Shown: positions 1 through 9,777, counted from the stretch's first letter. The stretch: DNA of 58,607 bases from Bacteroidota bacterium (GCA_023251755.1 JAHEYF010000022.1:1-58607); one strand, 5' to 3'. Translations and numbers: made by a program. The notes: generated by a model not told the origin, from the letters alone.

Positions 1-3000
1 GGTGCTTTCGCCACCGGGTTGCCAACTATAAGTGTAAGGGCTTGTTCCGTTGCTTACATTTAAGTCTACACCGCCTATGTTGCCATCTCCTGAAGCAGAC
101 AAATTGTTAACCATATTAGTAATTTTTATCAAGTTGTTATAAGGGGCTGCAAAACTACAACGCATTCCTTTTACACTTACGGCGTTGTTTCCGATACCTG
201 CACGTACATGAAGGTCTCCGGTATCTGCGTTTAATAAACTGTCTACCAATACACCGTTCTTACGAATAAACATTTTATTGCCTTTGCGTTCTATACGGAT
301 TTTGTCCCCAATATTTATACCGCCTGGTAATGTATTATTGCTGTGACTATTACCAATCCAATTGTACAATTGATTCCCATTAATATAAGCCCCATAATAA
401 ATATCCTTGTATTGTGGATGGGTAGTGGTAGTGCCTGTTATGTTCGAAAAACCAAACATAAAGCCAAGGTCGCGGTCTACGGTATATTCTAACCAGCCAT
501 CAGTATTGGAAGCCAGTTTGTTGATGGTAGAGGCTCCTGCATGCCAGCCGTCATAAGTACTTGTTAAAGAATCACCTTTGTGTTCGCTGTAGGAAAAATT
601 CTCCCAATACACAGAATAAGAGGTTTGTGAGGGATCGGTGAAACTGCACCTTAAATCATTTCCATCAATATAAGTCCCGTTATTCCATATCCAGGCACGG
701 ATAACTACGTCGCCCGTAATTGCGGATGTCAACTCGTCGTAAACATTTCCATTTATTTTCATCCGCATTACGGAACCTATTCGTTCAATCCGGATTACAT
801 CGCCTATGTGAATAGAAGTCTGTTTAACTGTTGTTCCTTCACGGGCCACGTATATATTGGTTCCTCCTAAATACAAACCGTATTTAATGTTCAGGTGTTG
901 GTTGGTACCGCCGGTGGTCATACCCATCACATCCGAAAATCCTATGTAACGGTTGCTTTGTGCCAAATTACTTATGCTGTATTCTATCCAGCCATCGCCG
1001 CTTAGCTTATTAATACTCGATGCATTGTTTTCGGTGGGGTCATAAGCTGATTTGTATAAGTTACCCGCATCTGTGGTCATACCTACTAAATTGTCCCAAT
1101 TTACTTTGTAACCAACTCCATATTGCCTTTGACGAACTTCACCGTTAGCACTGGTAATAGTAACACTATAAGTCCCAGGATTTTTACCTGTAAGGTCTTC
1201 GCTGGTTTCATTGCCGGGTTGCCAGTTATAAGTGAAGGGTGCGATGCCTCCGCTTAGGGTTAAATTAATAGCGCCTATATTTCCATCACTGCTACTGGTT
1301 AAGTTACTTACTGCATTATTAATGGTAATGGCTTCGGTATAAGGGGCAGCAAAACTGCAACGTAAATCGTGTCCATCAATATAAGTCCCTCCGTTCCATA
1401 TCCAGGCACGGATAACTACGTCGCCCGTAATTGCGGATGTCAACTCGTCGTAAACATTTCCATTTATTTTCATCCGCATTACGGAACCTATTCGTTCAAT
1501 CCGGATTACATCGCCTATGTGAATAGAAGTCTGTTTAACTGTTGTTCCTTCACGGGCCACGTATATATTGGTTCCTCCTAAATACAAACCGTATTTAATG
1601 TTCAGGTGTTGGTTGGTACCGCCGGTGGTCATACCCATCACATCCGAAAATCCTATGTAACGGTTGCTTTGTGCCAAATTACTTATGCTGTATTCTATCC
1701 AGCCATCGCCGCTTAGCTTATTAATACTCGATGCATTGTTTTCGGTGGGGTCATAAGCTGATTTGTATAAGTTACCCGCATCTGTGGTCATACCTACTAA
1801 ATTGTCCCAATAAACATGGTAAGTTAACATTGCCGGATCAGCAAAACTGCACCTCAAATTCTCCAGCTTATAGCCTTCTGAATAAATACTGGCCCTTACA
1901 CACAATTCAGCAGTTAAGGCATTGGTTTCGGTATCGAAGGTTTCACCGTTTACTTTAATGTACATGGTCGTTCCTATGCGTTCAACACGAATAACATCTC
2001 CTGTTTTCAAAGAAGTTAATGGTGTTGTGTTTCCATTGATGCACTTCGCCAAACGGTTGTCATCACTCATATAACCATAAGCAATCGTGGTGTATTGTGT
2101 AGCCCCTGTTGAGAGGCCTGTAAAATCAGAGAAACCAAGCATAGCCCGTACAAAGGATTTATAGGTGTACTCAAACCAGCCATCGGTATTTGCTGCCAGC
2201 CGGTTTGCGGTGGATGTACTGTTGTTCCAGCTGGTGGTTGTTTTTACAAGGTCATCGCCTGTTTGCTGAGTTTCCACAAAATTAGTCCAGCTGGTTTTAT
2301 AGCCTATACCTATTGGTAATTGCAGACTTTTTGCATTGGCATCGGTAACAGTTACACTGTATGTTCCCAGAGCCTGTGCACTAATGTCCTGGGTAGTTTG
2401 ACCCCCGGGTTGCCAGCTGTAGGTATAAGGAGCGGTACCACCGCTTACACTTAAATCAACAGTCCCGGTATTGTTTTCGCCGGAAGCAATGGTAGTGACC
2501 GCATTGGTTAAGCGTACCGGACTGCTGTAAGGTGCTGTAAAACTGCAACGTGGGTTCTCTAATTTGTAACCCACCGAATAAATGGTTGCCCTTACACTTA
2601 ATTCTCCGCTTAAAGCATTGCTGTATGTATCAACCGTTTTACCATTTACTTTAATGTACATGGTACTACCTATACGTTCAATTCGGATGATATCCCCTAT
2701 TTTGAGGGCCGATTTTGGCTGGCCCGTTCCATTCATGGTTTGGTACAAAACGTCTGTGTCAATTGAAACTCCATAATTAATGGCTTCGTGCTGCGATGCT
2801 CCGGAAGTCCTGCCCGTTACATTCGAGAAACCAAACATACAGCGGATAAAGGATTTAACTGTGTATTCCATCCAGCCATCGGTATTGGCCGCTAATTTAT
2901 TAATGGATGAAGCGCTGTTGTTGTAGCCGTCGAAAGCAATTTTCACCAGGTCATCCCCGTTTTGCTCGGTAGACACAAAATTTTCCCAGTACATTTTATA

Positions 3001-4143
3001 TCCTACTCCAACAGGGTATTGTTTGGTAATTGAGTTGGCATCGCTAACAGTTACAGTGTATGTACCGGCAGACTGTGTTGCAATATCCTGCGTGCTTTGT
3101 CCACCCGCTTGCCAGCTATAGGTATAAGGAGCCGTGCCGCCTGCTACAGTTATGTCTATTGCCCCGGTGTTGTTTTCACCAATAGCAAGTGTATTTACAA
3201 GAGCTGACAATGCAAGAGGCGAGGTATAAGTTGCAGGGAAACTACAAACTGTATTGCTTATTAAAGCACCGGCTCTTACAATGGTAGCCCTGATGCACAG
3301 CTGGCTGGTAAGCGCATTGGTTAAAGCATGAACAATGGTTCCGTTTTTCTTAATGTGCATTTCGGTACCCACTCTTTCTATCCTGATAATGTCGTTGGCA
3401 ACAACCGGTACATTATCAATTAAAGTCAACTGGCCATTTACAACACGATACAAACTTGAGCCTTCTACAAATACGCCATAGTCTGTTTCGTGAAACTGAT
3501 CTGTTCCTGACAATTCAGTCGTATTATCCGAAAACCCAATAAAACATCTTTCTCCACTCACAACATACTCGAACCAGCCGTTGGTATTGGCCGCCAGTTT
3601 ATTGATGGAGGAAGCGCTGTTGTTGTATTCGTCAAATCCTATTTTTCTTAAATTGCTTCCTTCCTGAACGAGGCTGACCATGTTCTCCCAATAAACGAGG
3701 TATCTGATAAATGAAGGGTCAACTATAAGATGTGCAGAAGCATCCATTTCGGTATACCGGGCAAAAGGGCCAACGATAAATTGCTGCCCCACCTCCACCT
3801 TTCCATTGGCATAATTTTCCAGCACAGCAGTACTGCTCAGTTCGAGTATTCCGGAATAAGTAATTGTGCCGTGATTAAGTATAGTACCGCTGTTAATTTG
3901 CAAGGAAGCCGGCCTTAACAAACCATCGTTACAAATTGTTCCACCATTCAATATAATATTACCATATACTTTAGCACTTGCAGCAATACACAATTGTTCG
4001 CCATTGTTAATGGTATAACTGCTGTAATCGTCCTGTGAAATACTGGTGGTACATCCACTACTACAGCTTTGGGCAAATGTACCGGCATGAACCCCCAGTA
4101 AAAGGAGAGCGATGGCGGCAATGAAACGTTTAAAAAAAGTCAT
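1..4143 (-). CDS. Giant secreted repeat adhesin with SprB-like repeats, 3' end outside the window
   Basis: The frame is open from an ATG at 4143 to the left edge: 1381 codons, no stop, C-terminus missing. Residues 1-24 form a signal peptide ending in AGTFAQ. Residues about 30-110 are short beta-strand-rich repeats (many N-G-T-I motifs) like a beta-solenoid. Then come six copies of a roughly 150-residue unit. Each starts near YWENLV or YWDNLV, has NKLAANTDGW.EY, IGFSD..G, YG.Y, GD.IRIERIG and M.IK.NG, and ends in CSF. Four SprB-like repeats (GGTAPYTYSWQPGGQ, then GTYSVTVTDAN) separate some of them; units 3-4 and 5-6 are joined directly. SprB-type repeats occur in cell-surface gliding adhesins of Bacteroidota. 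A T9SS C-terminal domain is expected beyond the edge but not seen. The 150-residue unit is probably a jelly-roll or lectin-like fold; I do not recognise a named family. Confidence 0.85.
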   Translation of the reverse strand, partial: MTFFKRFIAAIALLLLGVHAGTFAQSCSSGCTTSISQDDYSSYTINNGEQLCIAASAKVYGNIILNGGTICNDGLLRPASLQINSGTILNHGTITYSGILELSSTAVLENYANGKVEVGQQFIVGPFARYTEMDASAHLIVDPSFIRYLVYWENMVSLVQEGSNLRKIGFDEYNNSASSINKLAANTNGWFEYVVSGERCFIGFSDNTTELSGTDQFHETDYGVFVEGSSLYRVVNGQLTLIDNVPVVANDIIRIERVGTEMHIKKNGTIVHALTNALTSQLCIRATIVRAGALISNTVCSFPATYTSPLALSALVNTLAIGENNTGAIDITVAGGTAPYTYSWQAGGQSTQDIATQSAGTYTVTVSDANSITKQYPVGVGYKMYWENFVSTEQNGDDLVKIAFDGYNNSASSINKLAANTDGWMEYTVKSFIRCMFGFSNVTGRTSGASQHEAINYGVSIDTDVLYQTMNGTGQPKSALKIGDIIRIERIGSTMYIKVNGKTVDTYSNALSGELSVRATIYSVGYKLENPRCSFTAPYSSPVRLTNAVTTIASGENNTGTVDLSVSGGTAPYTYSWQPGGQTTQDISAQALGTYSVTVTDANAKSLQLPIGIGYKTSWTNFVETQQTGDDLVKTTTSWNNSTSTANRLAANTDGWFEYTYKSFVRAMLGFSDFTGLSTGATQYTTIAYGYMSDDNRLAKCINGNTTPLTSLKTGDVIRVERIGTTMYIKVNGETFDTETNALTAELCVRASIYSEGYKLENLRCSFADPAMLTYHVYWDNLVGMTTDAGNLYKSAYDPTENNASSINKLSGDGWIEYSISNLAQSNRYIGFSDVMGMTTGGTNQHLNIKYGLYLGGTNIYVAREGTTVKQTSIHIGDVIRIERIGSVMRMKINGNVYDELTSAITGDVVIRAWIWNGGTYIDGHDLRCSFAAPYTEAITINNAVSNLTSSSDGNIGAINLTLSGGIAPFTYNWQPGNETSEDLTGKNPGTYSVTITSANGEVRQRQYGVGYKVNWDNLVGMTTDAGNLYKSAYDPTENNASSINKLSGDGWIEYSISNLAQSNRYIGFSDVMGMTTGGTNQHLNIKYGLYLGGTNIYVAREGTTVKQTSIHIGDVIRIERIGSVMRMKINGNVYDELTSAITGDVVIRAWIWNNGTYIDGNDLRCSFTDPSQTSYSVYWENFSYSEHKGDSLTSTYDGWHAGASTINKLASNTDGWLEYTVDRDLGFMFGFSNITGTTTTHPQYKDIYYGAYINGNQLYNWIGNSHSNNTLPGGINIGDKIRIERKGNKMFIRKNGVLVDSLLNADTGDLHVRAGIGNNAVSVKGMRCSFAAPYNNLIKITNMVNNLSASGDGNIGGVDLNVSNGTSPYTYSWQPGGEST
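683..1100 (-). repeat. 418-bp perfect direct repeat, copy A, inside the adhesin gene
   Basis: I compared this stretch base by base with 1394-1811 and saw no difference over 418 bp. The offset is 711 bp, which is 237 codons, so the reading frame is kept. It encodes most of the fifth beta-rich unit. The other units differ clearly from each other, so this pair reflects recent duplication or gene conversion. Confidence 0.93.
1394..1811 (-). repeat. 418-bp perfect direct repeat, copy B, inside the adhesin gene
   Basis: Identical partner of 683-1100, encoding most of the fourth beta-rich unit. Identity stops sharply at both ends: upstream in the gene the next bases are ATTTA versus TTTAC in plus-strand reading, and the other end lies where the two units differ by NGGTY versus NNGTY. 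Confidence 0.93.
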
Positions 4144-4474
4144 ATTTATTGTATAATGTATATTGTACTTTGTAGGCTTCATCTTTTAATTGTTGATTTA
4201 AAAAAATCTTATTGAAGTTTCTATTCCAAAATTAATCCAGGCCCATCTTCAAATTTTCAATCCGATAGCTATCGGATCAATCAGCTAATCAGCATATCAT
4301 CACATCAGCTAATCAACAACACCAATCAGGGTTTCATTTACCTACTACTCCCATCTTCAAATCCTCAAATCAACACATCTTCAAATCAATCAGCTAATCA
4401 ACAACACCTATCAGGTTTTAATTTACCTGTCTCCCCCATCAGCTAATCATCACATCAGCTAATTAGCTAATCGC
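4144..4474. repeat. Intergenic word-repeat block (CAGCTAATC / TTCAAATC family)
   Basis: No gene is visible. From about 4240 to 4478 the sequence is made of recurring short words: ATCAGCTAATC, CATCACATCAGC, TCAACAACACC, CTTCAAATC and CTCAAATC. The phrase AATCAACAACACC(A/T)ATCAGG with TTACCT occurs twice. A GATAGCTATC palindrome lies near 4265. The same CTCAAATC words return at 44830-44998. The block lies between two minus-strand surface-protein genes, so it is 3' of the 979-residue gene and carries the adhesin promoter region. Confidence 0.7.
4227..4260 (-). promoter_or_regulatory. Candidate Bacteroidota promoter for the giant adhesin
   Basis: On the minus strand TAATTTTG (4234-4227) matches the Bacteroidota -7 consensus TAnnTTTG. 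A TTG lies 23 bp upstream (4260-4258), slightly farther than usual. The leader to the ATG at 4143 would be about 80 nt. Confidence 0.4.
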
Positions 4475-7414
4475 CTAATCTTCTATAACAAACCAATTGC
4501 TTCCATCGCACACAATAGTTACTTTACTGTATTGGGCACTTAATGTTTTGGTAGCAGCTCCGTCAATTGTTTCAGAAGCATTGCCATCTATAATTACATT
4601 GTTTCCGTTATTTGTTTTTTTAATGGTGTAAGTACGGCCGGCAACAGCTGAAGCAGCAGGCAGACTAATGGTTACATTCCCTGAGCCGGCATCGGCCAAT
4701 ATAATGGCTTCGTTACCCGCAGCGTAATCACTTGTTTTGCTTACTACTTTGTAACCTATTGACCCCCCTACCTCTAATGTTGAATTGGGTGATGAAGTAG
4801 CAACGCCTACTTTATCTTTATTTATTCTCATCCTTTCTCCAAAGGCACCATTGGCTACCGTACTAAAACGAAGTGATCCGTCTTCTGAGCCCGGGCTGAT
4901 GTTTTCAAGTGTCCATACAATGTTGGCTGCCTTTACAAATGCATCATTATCGTTGTGAAGTTTTAAATTAATAGCATCCCCGTATCCGTTAAACGGATCA
5001 GTATCTGCATCCCTTTTAAATTCAAAATGTTCCCGTATATCCGCAGTTCCATTTGCTCCGTGACGTGCAGTGATTGTAAAAGGCACTGCTATTCCAGGGC
5101 TATAGGTTGAAATCCCCTGAAAACTTGGCATTCCCGAAGTAGAAAGATCCTGGTTAATTCTTCTGTGCCCTGATACGGTAATGGAATTATTCCCATCTCC
5201 CCAGGCATCCGTAAGTGAAAATTCACTTCCAACAGTTAAAAACTTAAGGCCATTTACCCCGACATTTACAGTTAATTTTCCTTCTTCCGTTAATCGCATC
5301 AGTTCAGTAGACATATTGTTGTTCCATCCGTAATAATGCCCGGTACCATCATTATCCCCGTCAAGTGTGGAGATAATATTACCCGAACTGCTGATGTTTG
5401 GAGTAGCATTATCATGTGACACAATTAATTTCGTAGCACTAACACCAGTAGACAAGCCACCATAAGGATGGGCAGTGGAAACAAAGTACATGGCAAACGC
5501 ATCATTTTCATTGCTAAACCATTTTGTGCCCGACATTTTTATATGGTTTTCGAACATTACAGGGTGATAACTGATCGGATCTGCAAACAAGATCCCACTA
5601 TTACTAAACCTGATATCTCCTTTGGTATCACCCAAAGTACCATTACCACTACGGAACTGTGCATTGTGCATAATAACTGTTCCATCCGGATAATCAGCGC
5701 CACTCCCAATTTTCCAGGTGCCATTGCCTACATTAGTAAAGCTGTTGGAACTTGTAGCTGCACCGTCACTTCCAAAATAAACCACCTGGTTGGCTGTGCC
5801 TGTTAATGAACCACCCGAAGGAATGGCCTGGGTGCTTAATGTACCAGCAGCATCGGCTACCACCATGCGTGAGCCGGTACCGGAAAGGCCAGTAAATTTA
5901 ATTACCCCATTTTGTTTAAAGCGGGCTATTTCATTATAGGTTGTTCCGTTATCGCTTGATGTTTCATAATAATAATCGCCCGCACTGTTAAATTGATCTC
6001 TGAAGTTATTGTTGGTGCTTTGATTGGCCCTCAAAATACCAGTAGCAAGAGCATTGGTAGATACTATTTCGAAACCATAGTATTCGGTAGGGTTTAATAT
6101 TATAGGATGAGTTGAATTTAATTGTGATTTTAAAGTTATGTAAGAGTTATTATTCCCCTGTATATTATCTGAAAACACTGTACCACTGAAATATGCATGA
6201 GTACCAGTGATGCTTCCTTTAAAATTAAAGATATCATCTGCAAACCAAATATCTCCGTTATTTGGAGTAGTAGGTGCTGAACCGGAACGTAAACGTAAAG
6301 AGGCTGCTGAAGTAGTAGAGGCACCAATATCCATGCTTGCTGTTGGTATATTTCCCCCTGTACTAATATTCACGCCGGGTTTAAACTGAGCACCCCAGGT
6401 ATCAAATACTAATTTTTCAGTATTATCTATTCTAAATGTTAAAATTGAGGGTGCATTTAGATAAGTAGTACTAGTACTTCCGAGCAGAGTATAGTTATTA
6501 TTCCCTGGAGTAGTTTGATTAAAATAAATAGCGCCTAAGCCTGTGCCCGTCCATTCACCAATAGAGACCAAGCTTGTACCTTGCTTTATATCAAGAGCAC
6601 GGCCACTGAAAACAGAAGTTCCAATTGCAACATTACCGGCAGAGCGATAAATATCACTTCCGCTTTCTGTCCATTGCCCACCTCCCGAGCCTGCTCCCGT
6701 CAAATCCACCGTATTACTTCCCTTACGAAACTTAAGGTTAGTACCATCGTACCATACATCACCATCGTTAGGGCTGGTAGGCGCTGAACCTGAATGCAGA
6801 CGTAAAGAAGCCGCTGATGTCGTTGAAGCTGCCACATCTATTATAGCTGTTGGAGAAGATGTGCCAATACCAGTTAAATAACCTGTTGTTCCATCTAACC
6901 ATTTAGCATATAAAATATCTCCTCCGTTAAAACCTTTTAAAAAAACATCATTACTGCTTCCACCACTATTGTATATGCTACCAAAAGCAGCAGCATAATT
7001 TATACTGCCGTGACCAATTTTAATTATTGACCTGCTCCCCACAGTTTGGCTTACATTGTAAAATTCAACAATAGGATTGTTCCCGGTAAATGTACCCGTG
7101 TAAGCATTGTTTTGATTAAATAATGCAACATGCGTATTGCTCTCCCCTAAATAAGTGCTGGATACAGAAAACAAAGAACCTGAATTGGGGCTTGCACCTA
7201 TGCCTATTTTCCCATCATTCCTTATAAACAATAAACTCCTGCCTGCATTATCCGTAACATTTAACGCCGATTTGTTGGCGTCATTGGTTTCTGCTTTAAC
7301 TTCCAATTTCGAGCCCGGGCTGTTTGTTCCTATACCCGAATTTTGCGGAGTTTGAGCCAGGGCGGCTGTTGAGCATAAAAGCAGGGCAAGGGCAATACGC
7401 GAATGTGATAACAT
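4475..7414 (-). CDS. Secreted tail-fibre-like surface protein (979 aa)
   Basis: Residues 1-21 are a signal peptide (LLLCSTAALAQ). The mature protein opens with GIGTNSPGSKLEVKAET, a motif typical of large Bacteroidota proteins resembling phage tail-fibre shafts, and similar I-G-x-x-x-P-x-x-x-L-E-V phrases recur near residues 190, 270, 360 and 875. The phrase ASTTSAASLRL.SGSAPT.PN.GD(V/I)W appears twice (about 195 and 365), marking an internal duplication. The C-terminus (about 885-979) is a compact beta-rich cap: NVTISLPAASAVAGRTYTIK, then NNGNNVIIDG and a final VTIVCDGSNWFVIED. I see no T9SS type A or B sorting domain and no S74 self-cleaving chaperone motif, so the route to the surface is unknown. 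It shares orientation with the adhesin downstream. Role: probably a surface fibre; substrate unknown. Confidence 0.8.
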   Translation of the reverse strand: MLSHSRIALALLLCSTAALAQTPQNSGIGTNSPGSKLEVKAETNDANKSALNVTDNAGRSLLFIRNDGKIGIGASPNSGSLFSVSSTYLGESNTHVALFNQNNAYTGTFTGNNPIVEFYNVSQTVGSRSIIKIGHGSINYAAAFGSIYNSGGSSNDVFLKGFNGGDILYAKWLDGTTGYLTGIGTSSPTAIIDVAASTTSAASLRLHSGSAPTSPNDGDVWYDGTNLKFRKGSNTVDLTGAGSGGGQWTESGSDIYRSAGNVAIGTSVFSGRALDIKQGTSLVSIGEWTGTGLGAIYFNQTTPGNNNYTLLGSTSTTYLNAPSILTFRIDNTEKLVFDTWGAQFKPGVNISTGGNIPTASMDIGASTTSAASLRLRSGSAPTTPNNGDIWFADDIFNFKGSITGTHAYFSGTVFSDNIQGNNNSYITLKSQLNSTHPIILNPTEYYGFEIVSTNALATGILRANQSTNNNFRDQFNSAGDYYYETSSDNGTTYNEIARFKQNGVIKFTGLSGTGSRMVVADAAGTLSTQAIPSGGSLTGTANQVVYFGSDGAATSSNSFTNVGNGTWKIGSGADYPDGTVIMHNAQFRSGNGTLGDTKGDIRFSNSGILFADPISYHPVMFENHIKMSGTKWFSNENDAFAMYFVSTAHPYGGLSTGVSATKLIVSHDNATPNISSSGNIISTLDGDNDGTGHYYGWNNNMSTELMRLTEEGKLTVNVGVNGLKFLTVGSEFSLTDAWGDGNNSITVSGHRRINQDLSTSGMPSFQGISTYSPGIAVPFTITARHGANGTADIREHFEFKRDADTDPFNGYGDAINLKLHNDNDAFVKAANIVWTLENISPGSEDGSLRFSTVANGAFGERMRINKDKVGVATSSPNSTLEVGGSIGYKVVSKTSDYAAGNEAIILADAGSGNVTISLPAASAVAGRTYTIKKTNNGNNVIIDGNASETIDGAATKTLSAQYSKVTIVCDGSNWFVIED

Positions 7415-8417
7415 AAGATAATCGTTTAATGGTTTATTCGTTTAACAGTTCAGTCGTTTATTTGTTATAATTGTTCTATTGTTTATTCGTTTAACAGTTC
7501 TGGTTTTTAATTAAAGAAAGTCCGGCCATATTTCTTTCCGGTCCTCTTCAGTTTACAAAACTATTGCCTGTACAAACAGGCCATGTTAAGTCTGTGCTAT
7601 GTCTTCATTAACTAAAAAAAGGAACAAAGCTAAAAATATTTACGAAGTCCGCTTACTTTTCAGCAATATTTTCAGGGCAAAAAAACAAGCCTTCGTCGAA
7701 TTCCTACCGCTGCATTTTTGGACTATATATTCCCCCAACTTTATTTATCTTGTTCATAATCAATAACCGGCTACCAAATTAACACCTATAAATTACCCGG
7801 CTTTTACCGTTAAATCAATTTTTGGCACATCCCGTTTTAATTTCCATTCCCGTGCAAAGTATAAGTCTGGCCAAAAACTGTCCTAAAACCCGGTTTATTC
7901 TACAATTGGCTGTTGCCCACCTCTTTTATTCAACACTTCCCAGCCCCGAAAATCAGGCCTGTATTCAATTTGTTTATACAGGCGCGTTTCGGTTAAATAA
8001 AAGGTAGAAACAAGAACGCAAACTGGTAAAATTAATTGCAAGCCCAGGGTATCATTTTGTAAGTGGTGAAATAAACCCTGCAACTGGCAACTGAACTTTG
8101 TAAGACAGAAAATTTGTTTGCACTAAAACAACAAGCCAAAAAGCTGAGTAGCCATGCGGAGTGTTTAAAGACGAAAATCTCATTCCATATTAATTTCTTC
8201 CCGAAATCGTTAACTTAGTCGCCTGTTCAGGCTTAAGTCCTTATTAAAAAACCGGGCCTTCTCCAGATAAAAAACAAACCTATAGCTTATGGCCCTTGTT
8301 ATTTTGAACCGAAGTATTGTATATTGCAGGCCGGACAAAGAAGCTTTGTGCTGATGAAAGAGCAGGATGTTGATGACAGCAAATCCGGATCACAAAAATG
8401 ATTAATTTTTATTTGCA
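7415..8417. other. 1-kb divergent intergenic region, no gene recognised
   Basis: This lies between the minus-strand fibre gene and the plus-strand biosynthetic cluster. At 7425-7505 there are several TTTATTCGTTTAACAGTTC-type words of a family found elsewhere in the window. A small hairpin GCCTGT-acaa-ACAGGC is at 7566-7581. The rest is AT-rich; open frames of about 60 codons on either strand show no family resemblance and no ribosome binding site, so I do not call them. Confidence 0.6.
8296..8326 (+). promoter_or_regulatory. Weak candidate promoter for the biosynthetic cluster
   Basis: TTG at 8296-8298, 21 bp spacer, then TATATTG at 8320-8326, one base short of the TAnnTTTG consensus. It lies about 90 bp before the first gene of the cluster. 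No better match was seen in this gap. Confidence 0.3.
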
Positions 8418-9527
8418 ATGCCGATTGAAATAAAATTACTGAAGGAATCAGAATACAATGCGGTGAATGATTTTTACAACAAGACCTCTCATATTGACCG
8501 CCCTGCACCCACTATAGCCCGGACTTACTCTGCATTCTGCTGGGAATTTATGCAGTGCCCAAACGGAAAGGCTATTTATGCAGGTGCCTGGGAAAGTGAA
8601 GCCGGAAAGGAAGATGTTTTAGTGGGAGTACAATCCGTCGTACTACTTAAAATGATTGCTGAAGATGGCAGACAGATTCTAAGTGCAAAAGGAGAGGCCA
8701 CCCTGATTGATGTTAAAGCCTTAATTAAATACAAGAAAACCGATATACTCAAAGAGCTGTGCAGCGTTGTGATTGAAGAATGCCGTAAAACAGGAATTGA
8801 ATTTTTATGGGGTTTTAATACTATTCCTGCAACATACAAACGTTTAGGCTTTGAAAACTCTTTTAAATCCAGTCACGCAGTACTTGTATTAAAGCCGCTT
8901 AAGGCATTCAAACATATTACAACATTAAAGCCGAACAATACCGGTATAGCTAATTTTAAAATGGCCATTCGCATCGGTTTATCTCACCTGCTTTCATTCA
9001 AAAAATTATTTATTCTTTCTCAAAAGAATAAGTATCGTTTCAATAGTGAGTTAAATGCAAACGACAGACTCTTTCGAAATGCAGCAGCAGATAACATGAT
9101 TTTTTTATTGCAGGATAAAGCTTATTTAAACTGGAAAATTTCGGAAAACCCATATCCTATTCACTTTCAATCGTATCAGCTGTTGGATGAAAATAATTTG
9201 TTGGTAGCCCAGGTTATATGCAGTATTCAAAAAGATGTTGCTTTTATTGAACAAACACTGTTTGATAAAAACCTAAATAAAAAAAGCAGGCAATTGTTTT
9301 TAAAAAGAATTCTGCAGTCATTGGAAAATGAAAACATCTGCCTGCTCAGGTATACCGGCTTCAATAGCAATAGCATGAACAGGGCTGAAATGAACCTGCT
9401 TAAAAGTCTGGGATTTGTATTTACAGGCAAAGGGGAATGGTTTACTTTTAAAAAATTATCAGCCGCTTCGGATGTCAAGCCCGAAAATATTTATCTTTCG
9501 CGCATGTATAAACAAGGAGTAAATTGA
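8418..9527 (+). CDS. Tandem GNAT-like acyltransferase, first gene of the ACP/transketolase/Lux cluster
   Basis: A 369-residue protein with a GNAT-like N-terminal half (about 1-175; ends in the typical A.YKRLGF region) and a second, more divergent half (about 200-350; contains AYLNWKISENPYP and a closing LKSLGFVFTGKGEWFTFK) that also looks GNAT-like. Related two-domain proteins are seen in surface-polysaccharide and other specialised loci. GNAT enzymes move an acyl group from CoA or a carrier protein to an amine. The next gene, 4 bp downstream, is an acyl carrier protein, so a carrier-bound donor is possible. The stop TGA precedes an AAGGAGT-region ribosome site for the ACP at about 9512-9519. 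Acceptor and donor cannot be told from sequence. Confidence 0.7.
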   Translation: MPIEIKLLKESEYNAVNDFYNKTSHIDRPAPTIARTYSAFCWEFMQCPNGKAIYAGAWESEAGKEDVLVGVQSVVLLKMIAEDGRQILSAKGEATLIDVKALIKYKKTDILKELCSVVIEECRKTGIEFLWGFNTIPATYKRLGFENSFKSSHAVLVLKPLKAFKHITTLKPNNTGIANFKMAIRIGLSHLLSFKKLFILSQKNKYRFNSELNANDRLFRNAAADNMIFLLQDKAYLNWKISENPYPIHFQSYQLLDENNLLVAQVICSIQKDVAFIEQTLFDKNLNKKSRQLFLKRILQSLENENICLLRYTGFNSNSMNRAEMNLLKSLGFVFTGKGEWFTFKKLSAASDVKPENIYLSRMYKQGVN

Positions 9528-9531
9528 ATGT

Positions 9532-9768
9532 ATGAGCAATAAGAAAAAATACATGCAGGTTTTTATCAACTCATTCCAGGTGAAAGAAAAAGATCTTCCA
9601 ACGCTGAACTATCAGGGTGTAGACAGTTGGGATTCTATTGGTCACATGAAAATGATTGCCGAAATGGAAGAGACCTTTAATATTATGATAGGAATGGACG
9701 ATATTATTGATTTTAGTTCTTATGTAAAAGGACTTGAAATAATAAAAAAATATGGGATCGCACTCTAA
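9532..9768 (+). CDS. Acyl carrier protein
   Basis: A 78-residue acidic protein. The attachment motif W-D-S-I-G-H-M puts the phosphopantetheine serine at residue 35 and is followed by the usual helix with an acidic stretch (AEMEETFNI). Length fits a stand-alone ACP. The ATG at 9532 is chosen because the ATG 4 bp earlier hits a stop after four codons, and because an AAGGAG site lies 13-18 bp upstream. It is tightly spaced between the GNAT-like gene and the split transketolase, so it is likely the cluster's own carrier rather than the fatty acid synthesis ACP. The cargo is probably loaded by the AMP ligase or LuxE-like enzyme downstream (inference). Confidence 0.85.
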   Translation: MSNKKKYMQVFINSFQVKEKDLPTLNYQGVDSWDSIGHMKMIAEMEETFNIMIGMDDIIDFSSYVKGLEIIKKYGIAL

Positions 9769-9777
9769 GTTATTAAA

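Noticed and set aside
683..1811. Long direct repeats as ends of an insertion sequence
   Set aside because: Both copies are coding, in frame, and within one adhesin gene; no transposase lies between them.
1369..3918. Plus-strand open frames of 60-75 codons in the adhesin region
   Set aside because: They lie opposite the large minus-strand gene, repeat with its internal repeats, and lack ribosome sites or family matches.
5468..5806. 112-codon plus-strand frame inside the fibre gene
   Set aside because: Antisense shadow of the 979-residue gene; composition is not protein-like.
7822..8083. Overlapping small frames in the 7.4-8.4 kb gap
   Set aside because: No ribosome site, no promoter motif in place, and no recognisable domain; likely chance.
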